Below are positions 17,753 through 26,121 of a stretch of DNA of 64,000 nt, piece by piece. The stretch covers positions 372,001-436,000 of the forward strand of contig NZ_JAASRN010000001.1 in NCBI RefSeq assembly GCF_011761635.1, read 5' to 3'. Under the pieces are notes generated by a model. That model had not been told where the DNA came from. It ran no database searches and was given only the letters and a program-made list of their open reading frames with translations. Each line of letters opens with the position of its first letter. Position 1 is the stretch's first letter. This stretch comes from Thermonema lapsum (lineage in GTDB: Bacteria > Bacteroidota > Bacteroidia > Cytophagales > Thermonemataceae). Made by a program: the position numbers and the translations under genes.

Positions 17753-20068
17753 ATGAAACAACGATTGACACTTCTTATCGTATCGCTACTTTGGGCATGT
17801 GCCGGCTATGCGCAAACTGTCATGAGCATTGCCGAGGCACGCCAACAGTCGTTGGGTACGGTCGTGACCGTGGAAGGGGTCGTTACCAACGACCAAAACT
17901 ACGACAACCGCAACCGCAGCCGGGCAATACAAGATGCTACCGGCGGTATCTGGATTTTCGCTCCGGGCAATGCCACCCTGCAAGCTCTGAAGGAAGGCGA
18001 CAAAATACGCATCACCGGTGAGTTGGGCGACTTTCGTACCCTCCTGCAAATTGTGAACCCTTCAGCAATAGAGGTCATCGCTACTGGCGAGCCTTTACCT
18101 GCCCCCGTCGTGTTGACTGTGAGTGACCTGAGCAATGCCGCTGTAGCTGAGCAGTATGAAGGTATGTTGGTGAAAGTCGAAGATGTAATCCTCGATACCA
18201 GTGACGATGTTTTTGGTTCGGGCTCGTCGGGGCGCAGCTACGACATCGACGACCCTAACAACCCCATACCCGGTAACTGTTTCCCTATCTCTTCCGATTG
18301 TGGTCCTGTATACCGTATCAATCCGGGCAACAGCTTAGTGGGGGTAGAGATAGCCAGCGGTTTGGTGACGCTTTCCGGTCCTTTGGGCTCTTTCGACGGC
18401 GTATATCAAATAGTACCGCGTGGAATCAAGGACTATAAAGTGGGGCTGGCTGTAACCAACTTGCAGCAGAAAAATGTGTTTTCCACCCGCTTTACTCTTA
18501 CATGGACAACCAACATCTCTGCCAAGCATACCGTAAAATGGGGCAGACTGACCCTCAATTCTGTAACCAATGACGTGGCTATCTACGATACTACCTTTAT
18601 TGGCACTATTGAAGGTACCAACTTCGTGAAACAACACAGCGTAGAAATTACTGGCTTGTCGCCGGCATCTTTCTATTTCTTTAGCATACTCAACGAAACA
18701 GAAGAAGGCAAAAAGGTAACTATTTATGATTTCTTCGCTACGGCATCGGAGTCAAGCGGTACCATTCGTGTGGTCTTCAACAAAGCCGTAGATACCCAAC
18801 TTAGTCGAGGTAGCAATGCCGAAGTCAGCAGCAATATAGCCAATATCATAGCTTCCTATATAGACATGGCGCAGGTATCGGTAGATGTGGCTATGTATAA
18901 CGCCAATACTGCTGGGGCAACTCAAATCATCAATGCCCTGAACCGTGCATATCAGCGCGGCGTGCAGGTACGCTATATTTATGACCACAGCCGTCCCAAC
19001 TCCGCTTTGACCAACTTAAATCCCGCTATTCCCCGTTTGGGCGATAACAGCCGCAGCGGAGGCATTATGCACAATAAGTTCGTGGTTATCGATGCCGACA
19101 GCCGCACCAACAGCTACGTCATTACCGGCTCGGGTAACTGGACCAACAATAACCTCTCCACTGACCCCAACCACTTTTTGTTTATTCAAGACCAGACGCT
19201 GGCACGCGTCTATCGTGCTGAGTTCGAGGAGATGTGGGGCAGTGCTACTGCCACTCCAGATGCCTCTAAAGCACGCTTCGGCTCTAAAAAAATAAAAAAC
19301 ACACCTTCACAAGTAATGGTAGGAGGTAAAAAAATAGAAGTTTACTTTGCACCTACCGACAATACCAAATCGGCAATTCAAAACGCTATTTATTCTTGCA
19401 ACAACGACTTGCGCTTTGGGCTTCTGCTTATCACTGACAGCGACCTGGCAGCTGCCATCGATTCTATGCAAAACGTAGGATGGGATGTGAAAGGTGTGGT
19501 AGATGACCGTAATGAAGATACTGGGCAGCCTGTGACCGGTAGTATGGTGAATTGGCTGATAACTCGCAATGTGAACGTACAGCGCTACAGTCTGCTCAAT
19601 GCTGCTCAGCTGCACCATAAGTATTTGATTGTAGATGCGGCGCGTCCTTCCTCAGACCCCTTGGTGGTCGTCGGTTCTTATAACTGGAGCAACACTGCTA
19701 ATACTAGCAATGACGAAAACACACTCATCATTCACGATGCGACGGTTGCCAACCACTTCTTACAGGAGTTTGGTCAGCGTTACTTTGAAGTGACGGGTAT
19801 TCGCGATGCTTATCTGACGCCCACAGAAGACCTGCAGGCAGTAACCGTAGAAGTATATCCTAACCCGGCAAGGGGGCGTTTTACGGTTCAGCATTTGCAG
19901 TCGGGTGCCCATCTGATGCTCTATGACATGAAAGGGCGCGTGTTGTGGAATGCTACAGCTGCCTCCCCCTCCATGGAAGTGGAAGCAGCCTTGCAAGAAG
20001 GCTTGTACTTGCTTCTGATAGAGCAAAATGGAAAGCAGTTTGTTCAAAAAATAATGATTCAACGTTAA
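17753..20068 (+). CDS. T9SS-secreted phospholipase D-like protein with OB-fold domain
   Basis: A 771-residue exported protein. After the signal (MKQRLTLLIVSLLWACAG), residues 25-115 form an OB-fold (GTVVTVEGVVTNDQNYDN, EGDKIRITGELGDF), with a second DUF5689-like stretch to about 225 and a fibronectin-III-like stretch near 230-325. Two phospholipase D halves follow. The first HxK(x4)D site is HNKFVVID (about 440) with GSGNWT behind it; the second is HHKYLIVD (about 621) with GSYNWS. Both sites look intact, so a phosphodiesterase acting on DNA or phospholipid is expected. The C-terminus is a Por sorting domain (VEVYPNPARGRFTVQHL to QKIMIQR). It lies 68 bp after the OB-fold gene. Confidence 0.88.
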   Translation: MKQRLTLLIVSLLWACAGYAQTVMSIAEARQQSLGTVVTVEGVVTNDQNYDNRNRSRAIQDATGGIWIFAPGNATLQALKEGDKIRITGELGDFRTLLQIVNPSAIEVIATGEPLPAPVVLTVSDLSNAAVAEQYEGMLVKVEDVILDTSDDVFGSGSSGRSYDIDDPNNPIPGNCFPISSDCGPVYRINPGNSLVGVEIASGLVTLSGPLGSFDGVYQIVPRGIKDYKVGLAVTNLQQKNVFSTRFTLTWTTNISAKHTVKWGRLTLNSVTNDVAIYDTTFIGTIEGTNFVKQHSVEITGLSPASFYFFSILNETEEGKKVTIYDFFATASESSGTIRVVFNKAVDTQLSRGSNAEVSSNIANIIASYIDMAQVSVDVAMYNANTAGATQIINALNRAYQRGVQVRYIYDHSRPNSALTNLNPAIPRLGDNSRSGGIMHNKFVVIDADSRTNSYVITGSGNWTNNNLSTDPNHFLFIQDQTLARVYRAEFEEMWGSATATPDASKARFGSKKIKNTPSQVMVGGKKIEVYFAPTDNTKSAIQNAIYSCNNDLRFGLLLITDSDLAAAIDSMQNVGWDVKGVVDDRNEDTGQPVTGSMVNWLITRNVNVQRYSLLNAAQLHHKYLIVDAARPSSDPLVVVGSYNWSNTANTSNDENTLIIHDATVANHFLQEFGQRYFEVTGIRDAYLTPTEDLQAVTVEVYPNPARGRFTVQHLQSGAHLMLYDMKGRVLWNATAASPSMEVEAALQEGLYLLLIEQNGKQFVQKIMIQR

Positions 20069-20086
20069 GACAAAAAATAGAAAACC

Positions 20087-20518
20087 ATGATGAAAAAAGT
20101 GCTATATACACTCCTGTGGGCAGCTCTTATTGGGCTGACTGCCTGCTACAAACCCAACCCCTTGCCATCGCCTACTCCCAAAGACCTGATTCAAGGGACT
20201 TGGTTACTGGGCTCAGTGAGCATTACCGAAAATGGTTTGCCTGTGCAAGACGTAACTGCCTACAATGGCTTCCTTTTGAAAATAGAGGGTTTCAAGTACT
20301 ATGTAAATAATGGCAATGAAGCTTTTCCGCAAGACAGAGGGGAGTGGGGCTTTGTAGATGAGACGTACAAGCAAATCCGCCTTGGAGATGGTACAATTAT
20401 TGAGGTAACTACTTTGAATGCCGACACTTTTAGCTTTACTTTTGAACGTAAGGGAAGTAGGGCAGCAAGAAATAATATTGTACCAACTCGGGTGTTTACC
20501 TTTACGTTAAAGAAGTAA
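20087..20518 (+). CDS. Small lipoprotein of unknown function
   Basis: A 143-residue lipoprotein. The signal peptide ends in the lipobox LTAC, giving an acylated Cys near residue 21 followed by a proline-rich linker (YKPNPLPSPTPKD). The rest reads as a small beta barrel: LIQGTWLLGSVSITENG, FLLKIEGFKYYVNN, RGEWGFVDETYKQIRLGDG and the closing RVFTFTLKK, similar in layout to lipocalin-like lipoproteins of Bacteroidota. It starts 18 bp after the PLD-like gene and is probably cotranscribed. I cannot assign a ligand. ATG codons at 20087 and 20090 are both possible starts. Confidence 0.75.
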   Translation: MMKKVLYTLLWAALIGLTACYKPNPLPSPTPKDLIQGTWLLGSVSITENGLPVQDVTAYNGFLLKIEGFKYYVNNGNEAFPQDRGEWGFVDETYKQIRLGDGTIIEVTTLNADTFSFTFERKGSRAARNNIVPTRVFTFTLKK

Positions 20519-20597
20519 TTAATAAAAAAATAAATCTTATTCTTCCAAAAAAAGAGAAAATAAGTTAAGTTTCAAAAAGTACTAAACGATACAAGTT

Positions 20598-21008
20598 ATG
20601 AAAAAGTACGTTTTCAATTTCTTCACACTGATTGCTATTCTTTTGTTTGCCGTTTCTTGCAAAAAAGACAAAGGCGACAGCGGTCCTTCGTTCAAATCCT
20701 ATAAAAGGGTATCGGACGTGACCGTGCAGACCGGTAGCTTGCCTGCTGAGTATCAAGCTATCAAAGGGAAGCCTGCTGCTTTCACCGATACTCAGTTCAC
20801 CATAGGTAGTGCATCGGGCACCTACACCTACACCCCTGGGCAAAACAACAATCCCGGTAAAGTTGTTTTGAACCCTGATATTTACAGCGGCGGTGACAGC
20901 GAGTATAAGGTTACCTTCAGTAACAACAAAATGATATGGGTGAAGAACATTGCCGACCCCAGCAAAGGTATTCCTAATGAAGTAACCATTACTTTCACCA
21001 CAGAATAA
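20598..21008 (+). CDS. Small lipoprotein of unknown function
   Basis: A 136-residue lipoprotein. A signal peptide of about 20 residues ends in FAVSC, followed by a charged linker KKDKGDSG. The mature domain is beta-rich (KSYKRVSDVTVQTGSL, GTYTYTPGQNNNPGKVVL, YKVTFSNNKMIWVKNI) and resembles the preceding lipoprotein in size and plan but not clearly in sequence. It is the last gene before a strong terminator and so probably ends the secreted-nuclease transcription unit. Function unknown. Confidence 0.75.
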   Translation: MKKYVFNFFTLIAILLFAVSCKKDKGDSGPSFKSYKRVSDVTVQTGSLPAEYQAIKGKPAAFTDTQFTIGSASGTYTYTPGQNNNPGKVVLNPDIYSGGDSEYKVTFSNNKMIWVKNIADPSKGIPNEVTITFTTE

Positions 21009-21025
21009 TTGTAACAGTAACAATC

Positions 21026-21057
21026 AAAAAGGCACTCTCGTAAGGGAGTGCCTTTTT
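21026..21057 (+). terminator. Rho-independent terminator after the second lipoprotein
   Basis: A 12-bp stem AAAAAGGCACTC / GAGTGCCTTTTT with an 8-nt loop, ending in a T run. It closes the operon that begins with the endonuclease gene. Confidence 0.9.
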
Positions 21058-21373
21058 ATTTGCTTTATTACATTTTCTCTGACTTATTGAATTGGAACCA
21101 CTCGCCTTTTGGGTTACGAACTGTAGAAAAGGTGGCTCTCAAAGTGAGGGGATAGTAATCTCTTTAATCATATTCTGCACAGCAACTTGCTGAAGCATAG
21201 ACCGGTGAACTGCGATATGCCGTGTAGTATGGTGCCAAGATACTGCCTTCTATTTCTTTAACTTATTTTTTGGTTCGGAAAAAAAATATTATGCATGCAT
21301 TGCATTTTTTAGTAGAATATTCTATTTTGTACAAGCGTTTATGTGCTAAGTACAAAAACAAAAATGTAAAGCT
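21058..21373. other. Gene-free stretch upstream of DUF2147 gene
   Basis: I see no convincing ORF or RNA gene here. The right end is A+T-rich. TATTTTGTAC at about 21323 is one base short of the TAnnTTTG promoter pattern and could serve the DUF2147 gene, with a leader of about 35 nt. Confidence 0.4.
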
Positions 21374-21805
21374 ATGCTAAAAAAAACACTCCTCTCACTC
21401 TTGAGCGTTCTGCTGAGCAGCGGCTTGCTGTTTGCTCAAAAAGACATCACCGGGGTTTGGGAAACCATCGATGATGAAACAGGCAAGCCGAAGTCTCATG
21501 TTGAGATTTACGAGACCAAAAGCGGCAAATATGCCGGCAAGGTCGTGAAAATCCTTGACCCCAGCCGTCAAGATGCTGTTTGCGACAAGTGTACTGATTG
21601 GCGCAAAGACAAACCCGTCATGGGCATGGTCATTGTAATGGACATGAAAAAAGATGGGAATGAATACACCGGCGGCGAGATTCTCGACCCTAAAAAGGGA
21701 AAGGTGTATCGTTGCAAGATGTGGCTGGAAGATGAAAAAACCTTAAAAGTGCGCGGTTATTTGGGACCCTTCTATCGAACTCAAACTTGGTACAGGGTAA
21801 AATAG
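21374..21805 (+). CDS. DUF2147 exported protein
   Basis: A 143-residue protein with a signal peptide (MLKKTLLSLLSVLLSSGLLFAQ) and one DUF2147 domain. Typical phrases are ITGVWETIDDETGKPKSHVEIY, GKYAGKVVKILDP, then CDKCTDWRKDKPVMGMVI and the closing YLGPFYRTQTWYRV. The family folds as a small beta barrel like lipocalins and is found in the periplasm; its ligand is unknown. The CxxC pair (CDKC) is common in the family. It stands alone between terminators, so it is probably transcribed on its own. Confidence 0.9.
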   Translation: MLKKTLLSLLSVLLSSGLLFAQKDITGVWETIDDETGKPKSHVEIYETKSGKYAGKVVKILDPSRQDAVCDKCTDWRKDKPVMGMVIVMDMKKDGNEYTGGEILDPKKGKVYRCKMWLEDEKTLKVRGYLGPFYRTQTWYRVK

Positions 21806-21833
21806 CAGAGTGTACTCTTTTGGTTGAACTCTC

Positions 21834-21857
21834 AAAGCGCCCTCCAGGGCGCTTTTT
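21834..21857 (+). terminator. Rho-independent terminator after DUF2147 gene
   Basis: GC-rich stem AAAGCGCCCT / AGGGCGCTTT with a very short loop, followed by TTGTTTTT. Confidence 0.85.
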
Positions 21858-21935
21858 GTTTTTGAATGTCTTCTAAGAAAGAATGAAACGCAAGCAAATG
21901 CTTTTACTTTATCCAAGCTTCTTTTGTACGATATC

Positions 21936-21943
21936 TATTTTTG
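21936..21943 (+). promoter_or_regulatory. Predicted -7 element of the kynA operon
   Basis: TATTTTTG followed by C matches TAnnTTTGC exactly. No TTG box is seen at the usual 20-nt distance, so the call rests on the -7 element alone. Transcription would begin near 21950, 30 nt before the ATG at 21980. Confidence 0.45.
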
Positions 21944-21979
21944 CACTAAAATTGCTCGTATGAAAAACCATTGTTCATT

Positions 21980-22936
21980 ATGACTTATCAAGATTTAGAC
22001 GAGAAAGTATTGGAGCAGCTGCGCCAATTGTCCCGTCGCTATGCCCAGACAGGGCAGGACCTGGCTTCCAACTTAGAAGGCTTGCTTTATACAGACTATT
22101 TGAAGTACTGGGACTATATCGCCTTGGATACCTTGATGACCCTGCAGCGTCCGCGTACTTCTTTCCCCGATGAAATGATTTTTGTGGTGTATCACCAAAT
22201 TACAGAGCTTTTTTTTAAGCTCATTCAGTGGGAGATAGACCAACTGCTTCAGGCAGATGAATTGCCCTTGCCTCTTTGGATAGACAAAATGCAGCGCATC
22301 AACCGTTACATGGATATATTGGTGCGCTCTTCCGATATTATGAGTGAGGGGATGGAGCGTGAGCAGTTTCTTAAATTCCGTATGGCTTTGTTGCCGGCAA
22401 GTGGTTTTCAGTCGGTACAATTCCGTGAAATAGAATTGAAATCTACCACCTTGTGGCATCTGCTCGACAAAGACCAGCAGCAGCATCAACAACGTAGTGA
22501 GCCAATTGAAGCTCTTTATACCTCTATCTATTGGAAGCGCGGGGCTATTGAATCGGAAAGCGGCAAGAAGACCATCACTCTGCAGCATTTCGAAGAAAAG
22601 TACGACGCCCATCTGATGCAGCTGGCGCAGCGGCACCTTCAAAACAACCTTTACATTTTGTTGCAGGAGAAGAGCACTGTGTTGAATGAGGAGGAGCGGG
22701 CTGCCTTGCATCGAGAGTACCGCCGCTTCGATAACTTATTTAATGTGGGTTGGCGTTTGGCTCACCTGCGAGCAGCAGCCAAGTTCCTCATGAAAAAGCG
22801 GGGTGAAGCAGTGGCATCTACCGGCGGCACCAACTGGACCCAATATTTGCCTCCTCGTTTTCAGAAAATCATTTTCTTTCCCAACTTGTGGAACGAAGAG
22901 GAAAAATCGAAGTGGGGAACACAATTGATAGACTAA
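21980..22936 (+). CDS. kynA: Tryptophan 2,3-dioxygenase
   Basis: A 318-residue haem dioxygenase that opens the indole ring of tryptophan to give N-formylkynurenine, the first step of kynurenine catabolism. Family marks are NLEGLLYTDYLKYWDYI, DEMIFVVYHQITELFFKL (with the active-site His), FRMALLPASGFQSVQFREIE and the closing STGGTNWTQYLPPRFQKIIF plus FFPNLWNEEE, a form usual in Bacteroidota. The ATG at 21980 is preferred to a TTG three codons upstream. It is 13 bp upstream of the mutA-like gene. No other kynurenine-pathway gene is nearby. Confidence 0.93.
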   Translation: MTYQDLDEKVLEQLRQLSRRYAQTGQDLASNLEGLLYTDYLKYWDYIALDTLMTLQRPRTSFPDEMIFVVYHQITELFFKLIQWEIDQLLQADELPLPLWIDKMQRINRYMDILVRSSDIMSEGMEREQFLKFRMALLPASGFQSVQFREIELKSTTLWHLLDKDQQQHQQRSEPIEALYTSIYWKRGAIESESGKKTITLQHFEEKYDAHLMQLAQRHLQNNLYILLQEKSTVLNEEERAALHREYRRFDNLFNVGWRLAHLRAAAKFLMKKRGEAVASTGGTNWTQYLPPRFQKIIFFPNLWNEEEKSKWGTQLID

Positions 22937-22949
22937 ATGCTATATCCAT

Positions 22950-24242
22950 ATGAATGTAGAAAAAGACATACAGGATTTGCTGAACGAGTTTCCTGCCTAT
23001 GACAAAAAACAGTGGGTGGCGCTCATCGAAAAGTCTTTGAAGGGAGAGCAGTATGCAGACCTGATAAGCCACACGGAGGAAGGAATAGCCATAGAACCGA
23101 TTTATACGAAAGAAGATATTGACGATGCGTTAGTGCACCGCCGCCATGCTTTGCTGAAACGCCTAACGCCACGCGGCTGGAAAAACCGTGTAGTTTTGTA
23201 TCCGCTCGAAGATGCCCAAGACCTTGAAAAAGAAGCAAAAGAGTGGGGGGCAGATGAGTTTTATTGGGAGCAACTGCCCGGCGCTACGCCAACGCCTGCA
23301 CCTGCTTACTTGCTCGACTGGCAGCAAGCAAAACAAGCAGCCGCTTATTGTATTGACCCCCTGACTGAGAAGATAATTGCCGTAGGAGCTCCGTTGAGTG
23401 AGAAAGAATGGGAGCAGCTGGCAGCGCTTATGAAGGCAAACCCCCAATTGCGCCTGTCGATACAAGGGCGCAATTTTCAAGAAATTGGCTTGTCTTTGAC
23501 TCACACCTTGGCATACACCATGGCAGCTGCCATTACTTACGGCATTGAGCTGCGCAAGTATGACATAGACCCCTACGAGCGTATGGAATTGTGTTTCTCG
23601 GTAGGAAGTCGCTACTTTATGGAAGTTGTCAAGCTGCGTAGCGCCCGCTTGATTTGGTATCGTCTGGCGCAGCTTATGAATGCACCAGAAAGATTGCCCA
23701 TACAAGCACGTACGGCTTTGTATAATAAAACCACTGCCGATGCGCACAATAATATGTTGCGCGCAACCATAGAAATGACCGCAGCAGTAGTAGGGGGTGC
23801 CGATGTACTCACTGCCGACCCTTATGACTACATCAGCGGGCAGCACACAGCCTTTTCGAGACGCATAAGTCGCAACTTGCCGATTATGTTGAAAGACGAG
23901 AGTTATTTAAATAAGGTGCAGCTGCCGGCATCGGGCAGCTACTTTGTCGAGGCAGTTACCAGCGATTTCTGCAAGCAGACTTGGCAGCAGTTGCAGCAAT
24001 TGCAAGCTCATGGCTGGTTGACTGAAGTGGCAGCTATAGAGCACTTGAAGCAAGAAGTAAATGAGAATGTAAGTAAGTTGAAAGAAAAGTTGCAGACAGG
24101 AAAGCAGGTGCTGTTGGGGTTGAACAAATACCCTAACCCTAAAGACCAACCCCTAAGGCTCAATGCCTCTTTGTTTAAAGGGAATTACCTGCGCTTTATC
24201 CGCTATGAAGACTTGGCATCTGCTGGGCAAAAACAAGGCTAA
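22950..24242 (+). CDS. mutA: Methylmalonyl-CoA mutase small subunit (MutA-like), without adjacent large subunit
   Basis: A 430-residue protein that matches the non-catalytic small subunit of heterodimeric methylmalonyl-CoA mutase. It has the truncated TIM-barrel phrases IEPIYTKEDID, LTHTLAYTMAAAITYG, IDPYERMELCFSVGSRYFMEVVKLRSARLIW and the DADVLTADP-like VVGGADVLTADPYD stretch. It lacks a C-terminal cobalamin-binding domain, as expected for the small subunit. In most Bacteroidota the large subunit gene follows directly; here a terminator and rtcB follow instead. The partner is presumably elsewhere in the genome. Cotranscription with kynA (13-bp gap) is likely. Confidence 0.85.
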   Translation: MNVEKDIQDLLNEFPAYDKKQWVALIEKSLKGEQYADLISHTEEGIAIEPIYTKEDIDDALVHRRHALLKRLTPRGWKNRVVLYPLEDAQDLEKEAKEWGADEFYWEQLPGATPTPAPAYLLDWQQAKQAAAYCIDPLTEKIIAVGAPLSEKEWEQLAALMKANPQLRLSIQGRNFQEIGLSLTHTLAYTMAAAITYGIELRKYDIDPYERMELCFSVGSRYFMEVVKLRSARLIWYRLAQLMNAPERLPIQARTALYNKTTADAHNNMLRATIEMTAAVVGGADVLTADPYDYISGQHTAFSRRISRNLPIMLKDESYLNKVQLPASGSYFVEAVTSDFCKQTWQQLQQLQAHGWLTEVAAIEHLKQEVNENVSKLKEKLQTGKQVLLGLNKYPNPKDQPLRLNASLFKGNYLRFIRYEDLASAGQKQG

Positions 24243-24285
24243 GTGTCTATATCCCCGTGTGTATCGTATATGGTTTTCATGTCTT

Positions 24286-24305
24286 AGCCCTCAAATGAGG
24301 GCTTT
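24286..24305 (+). terminator. Terminator after mutA
   Basis: An 8-bp stem AGCCCTCA / TGAGGGCT with a 2-nt spacer (a 4-nt loop if the last pair opens), followed by TTTCTTATTTTTTTAT. Confidence 0.75.
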
Positions 24306-24439
24306 TCTTATTTTTTTATCAGTATTTATTTAAATAACTTTGTAATTCAAAGTAAAAAATTTATTTTTGAAAACACATACTGGGAAACGAAAGAAATGTT
24401 CTGTGTTTATTCGTATTTGCATCTATTACTTTTTGAATG

Positions 24440-24597
24440 TCTTTTGTTTAAAGTTAAAAGAGAGCTCAGACCTCCTTGCTCGCTCACCGGATAGAGCGGA
24501 GGCGCTTGTCCCGGAACAATGAAGGGACTACCAAAAGCAAAGCCAACTTTTGCATGGCTATTTGGGAAAAGAAAGTATCGGTATTGTCATTTGACTA
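24440..24597 (+). promoter_or_regulatory. Structured leader upstream of rtcB containing a tRNA D-arm-like hairpin
   Basis: The 380 bp between mutA and the chosen rtcB start hold no convincing gene. Within them, GCTCACCGGATAGAGC (24482-24497) is the D-arm sequence of the tRNA-Arg at 46573-46589 (GCTCAACCGGATAGAGC) minus one A. CCTCC (24471-24475) pairs with GGAGG (24498-24502) to extend this hairpin. Downstream there is GTCCC / GGGAC around 24508-24527, and a larger hairpin in which CCAAA and AGCCA (24531-24545) pair with TGGCT and TTTGG (about 24555-24565). No acceptor stem or T-arm is present, so it is not a tRNA. A regulatory leader or small RNA is inferred. Confidence 0.5.
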
Positions 24598-24623
24598 TGA
24601 GTAAGCTTAAAAAAAAGAACATC

Positions 24624-26066
24624 ATGAGCTTGGACATTAAAACCCTTACTTTGCAACTGGGCGACCGCAACATAGCTAAACAGGCGCATCGCGTGCTTAA
24701 AAAGCTATTGAAAAAAGGGGTAACGGAAGCGCTTCTATTGCAGGAGTTACAAGCCTTACAGGAGCACCCCCAGCAGTACACAAACCACAAGTACTGGGGA
24801 AGCGTTGCTGCTTTGCTTGTTGAGGCAGCTGCTGCACAAAAGACAGCTCAAGACGAAGCGTTGGAGGTGTTGCGCAATCAGCCATTACCTTATGCTGTAT
24901 TCGGAGAGCAATACATAGACACAGAGTCGATACGTCAGATGAACAATGCTATGCGCTTGCCTATAGCGGAAGCCGGCGCTTTAATGCCCGACGCCCACGT
25001 AGGTTATGGCATCCCCATAGGGGGAGTGCTGGCTACGCGTCAAAACGTGGTGATTCCCTATGCTGTAGGGGTGGACATCGCCTGCCGCATGTGCCTGTCG
25101 ATATGGGATGTGGAGGGGACTTATGTAGAGAAAACAAGAGACAAACTGAAGAAACTCTTGGGTGAACACACCTTTTTTGGTATCAACGCTTCTAATCCGA
25201 ACCCTCTGCCCGATGACATATGGGATAAGTCCGAGTGGAAGGCAACCAAGCTCATTCGTTCGTTGCGCAAAAAGGCAGAAGAGCAAATAGGAACCAGTGG
25301 CACGGGAAATCATTTTGTAGAGTGGGGTATCTTGGATGTGTATGAAGAAGACGAAGCTTTGGGAATTCCCAAAGGGCAATATTTGGCGCTATTGAGCCAC
25401 TCAGGGTCGCGTGGTTTTGGAGCTTCTATTGCCAATTACTATTCGAAGCTGGCAAAAGAGCGCACCCGCTTGCCCAAAGAGTTGGCGCACCTTGCGTGGT
25501 TGTCGCTCGACACCGAAGAAGGACAGGAATATTGGATTTCCATGCACCTTGCTGGTGAATATGCTTCTGCCAATCATCACCAAATACATCGCCGCATAGC
25601 AAAAGCTTTGGGCTTGCAGCCGGTGAAGATGGTCGAAAACCATCACAACTTTGCGTGGAAAGAAACACTTCCCGACGGGCGCACGGCGATTGTGCATCGG
25701 AAAGGGGCTACACCGGCACATGCTGGTACCTTAGGCGTTATTCCCGGCTCTATGATACAAGCCGGCTTTGTGGTCAAAGGTTTGGGCGCGGCGGCTTCTT
25801 TGAATTCGGCTTCGCATGGTGCAGGGCGCTTGATGTCAAGAAAAGCGGCATTTCAGCAGTTATCACCCGGACAGCTGCGGCAGGTGTTGCAAGAGCACGG
25901 CGTAGAACTTATAGGCGGTGATTTGGATGAGGCGCCTATGGTGTATAAAAACCTGACCGACCTCATGAAAGTGCAAAAAAACATAGTAAAGCCTTTGGCA
26001 GCTTTTTACCCCAAAATAGTGCGCATGGCAGAGCCTGACCGCCGCCCCTGGGCAAGAGAAGATTGA
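24624..26066 (+). CDS. rtcB: RNA-splicing ligase RtcB
   Basis: A 480-residue GTP- and Mn-dependent RNA ligase that joins 2',3'-cyclic phosphate or 3'-phosphate ends to 5'-OH ends, repairing cleaved RNAs such as tRNAs. Motifs are PDAHVGYGIPIGGVLAT, GVDIACRM (metal Cys; usual form GVDIGCGM), GTGNHFVEWG, LSHSGSRGFG, ENHHNFAW, and HRKGATPAHAGTLG containing the guanylated His, followed by PGSM. MSLDIKTL at 24624 is the chosen start; 24597 is possible. The ATG at 24519 would translate through the structured leader and is unlikely. No rtcA, archease or rtcR gene is adjacent. Confidence 0.92.
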   Translation: MSLDIKTLTLQLGDRNIAKQAHRVLKKLLKKGVTEALLLQELQALQEHPQQYTNHKYWGSVAALLVEAAAAQKTAQDEALEVLRNQPLPYAVFGEQYIDTESIRQMNNAMRLPIAEAGALMPDAHVGYGIPIGGVLATRQNVVIPYAVGVDIACRMCLSIWDVEGTYVEKTRDKLKKLLGEHTFFGINASNPNPLPDDIWDKSEWKATKLIRSLRKKAEEQIGTSGTGNHFVEWGILDVYEEDEALGIPKGQYLALLSHSGSRGFGASIANYYSKLAKERTRLPKELAHLAWLSLDTEEGQEYWISMHLAGEYASANHHQIHRRIAKALGLQPVKMVENHHNFAWKETLPDGRTAIVHRKGATPAHAGTLGVIPGSMIQAGFVVKGLGAAASLNSASHGAGRLMSRKAAFQQLSPGQLRQVLQEHGVELIGGDLDEAPMVYKNLTDLMKVQKNIVKPLAAFYPKIVRMAEPDRRPWARED

Positions 26067-26067
26067 T

Positions 26068-26095
26068 GCGTGTTTTTTTGCCGAAAAATACACGC
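26068..26095. terminator. Possible hairpin terminator between convergent rtcB and deacetylase genes
   Basis: GCGTGT (26068-26073) pairs with ACACGC (26090-26095), extended inward by T/A pairs. The first arm begins two bases after the rtcB stop. A T run occurs further right at about 26119. Confidence 0.45.
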
Positions 26096-26121
26096 AATAG
26101 AATGTTTGGTAAAAAATTTTT

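Noticed and set aside
24471-24545. tRNA gene in the rtcB leader
   Set aside because: Only the D-arm matches. No 7-bp acceptor stem, anticodon arm of correct size or T-loop follows.
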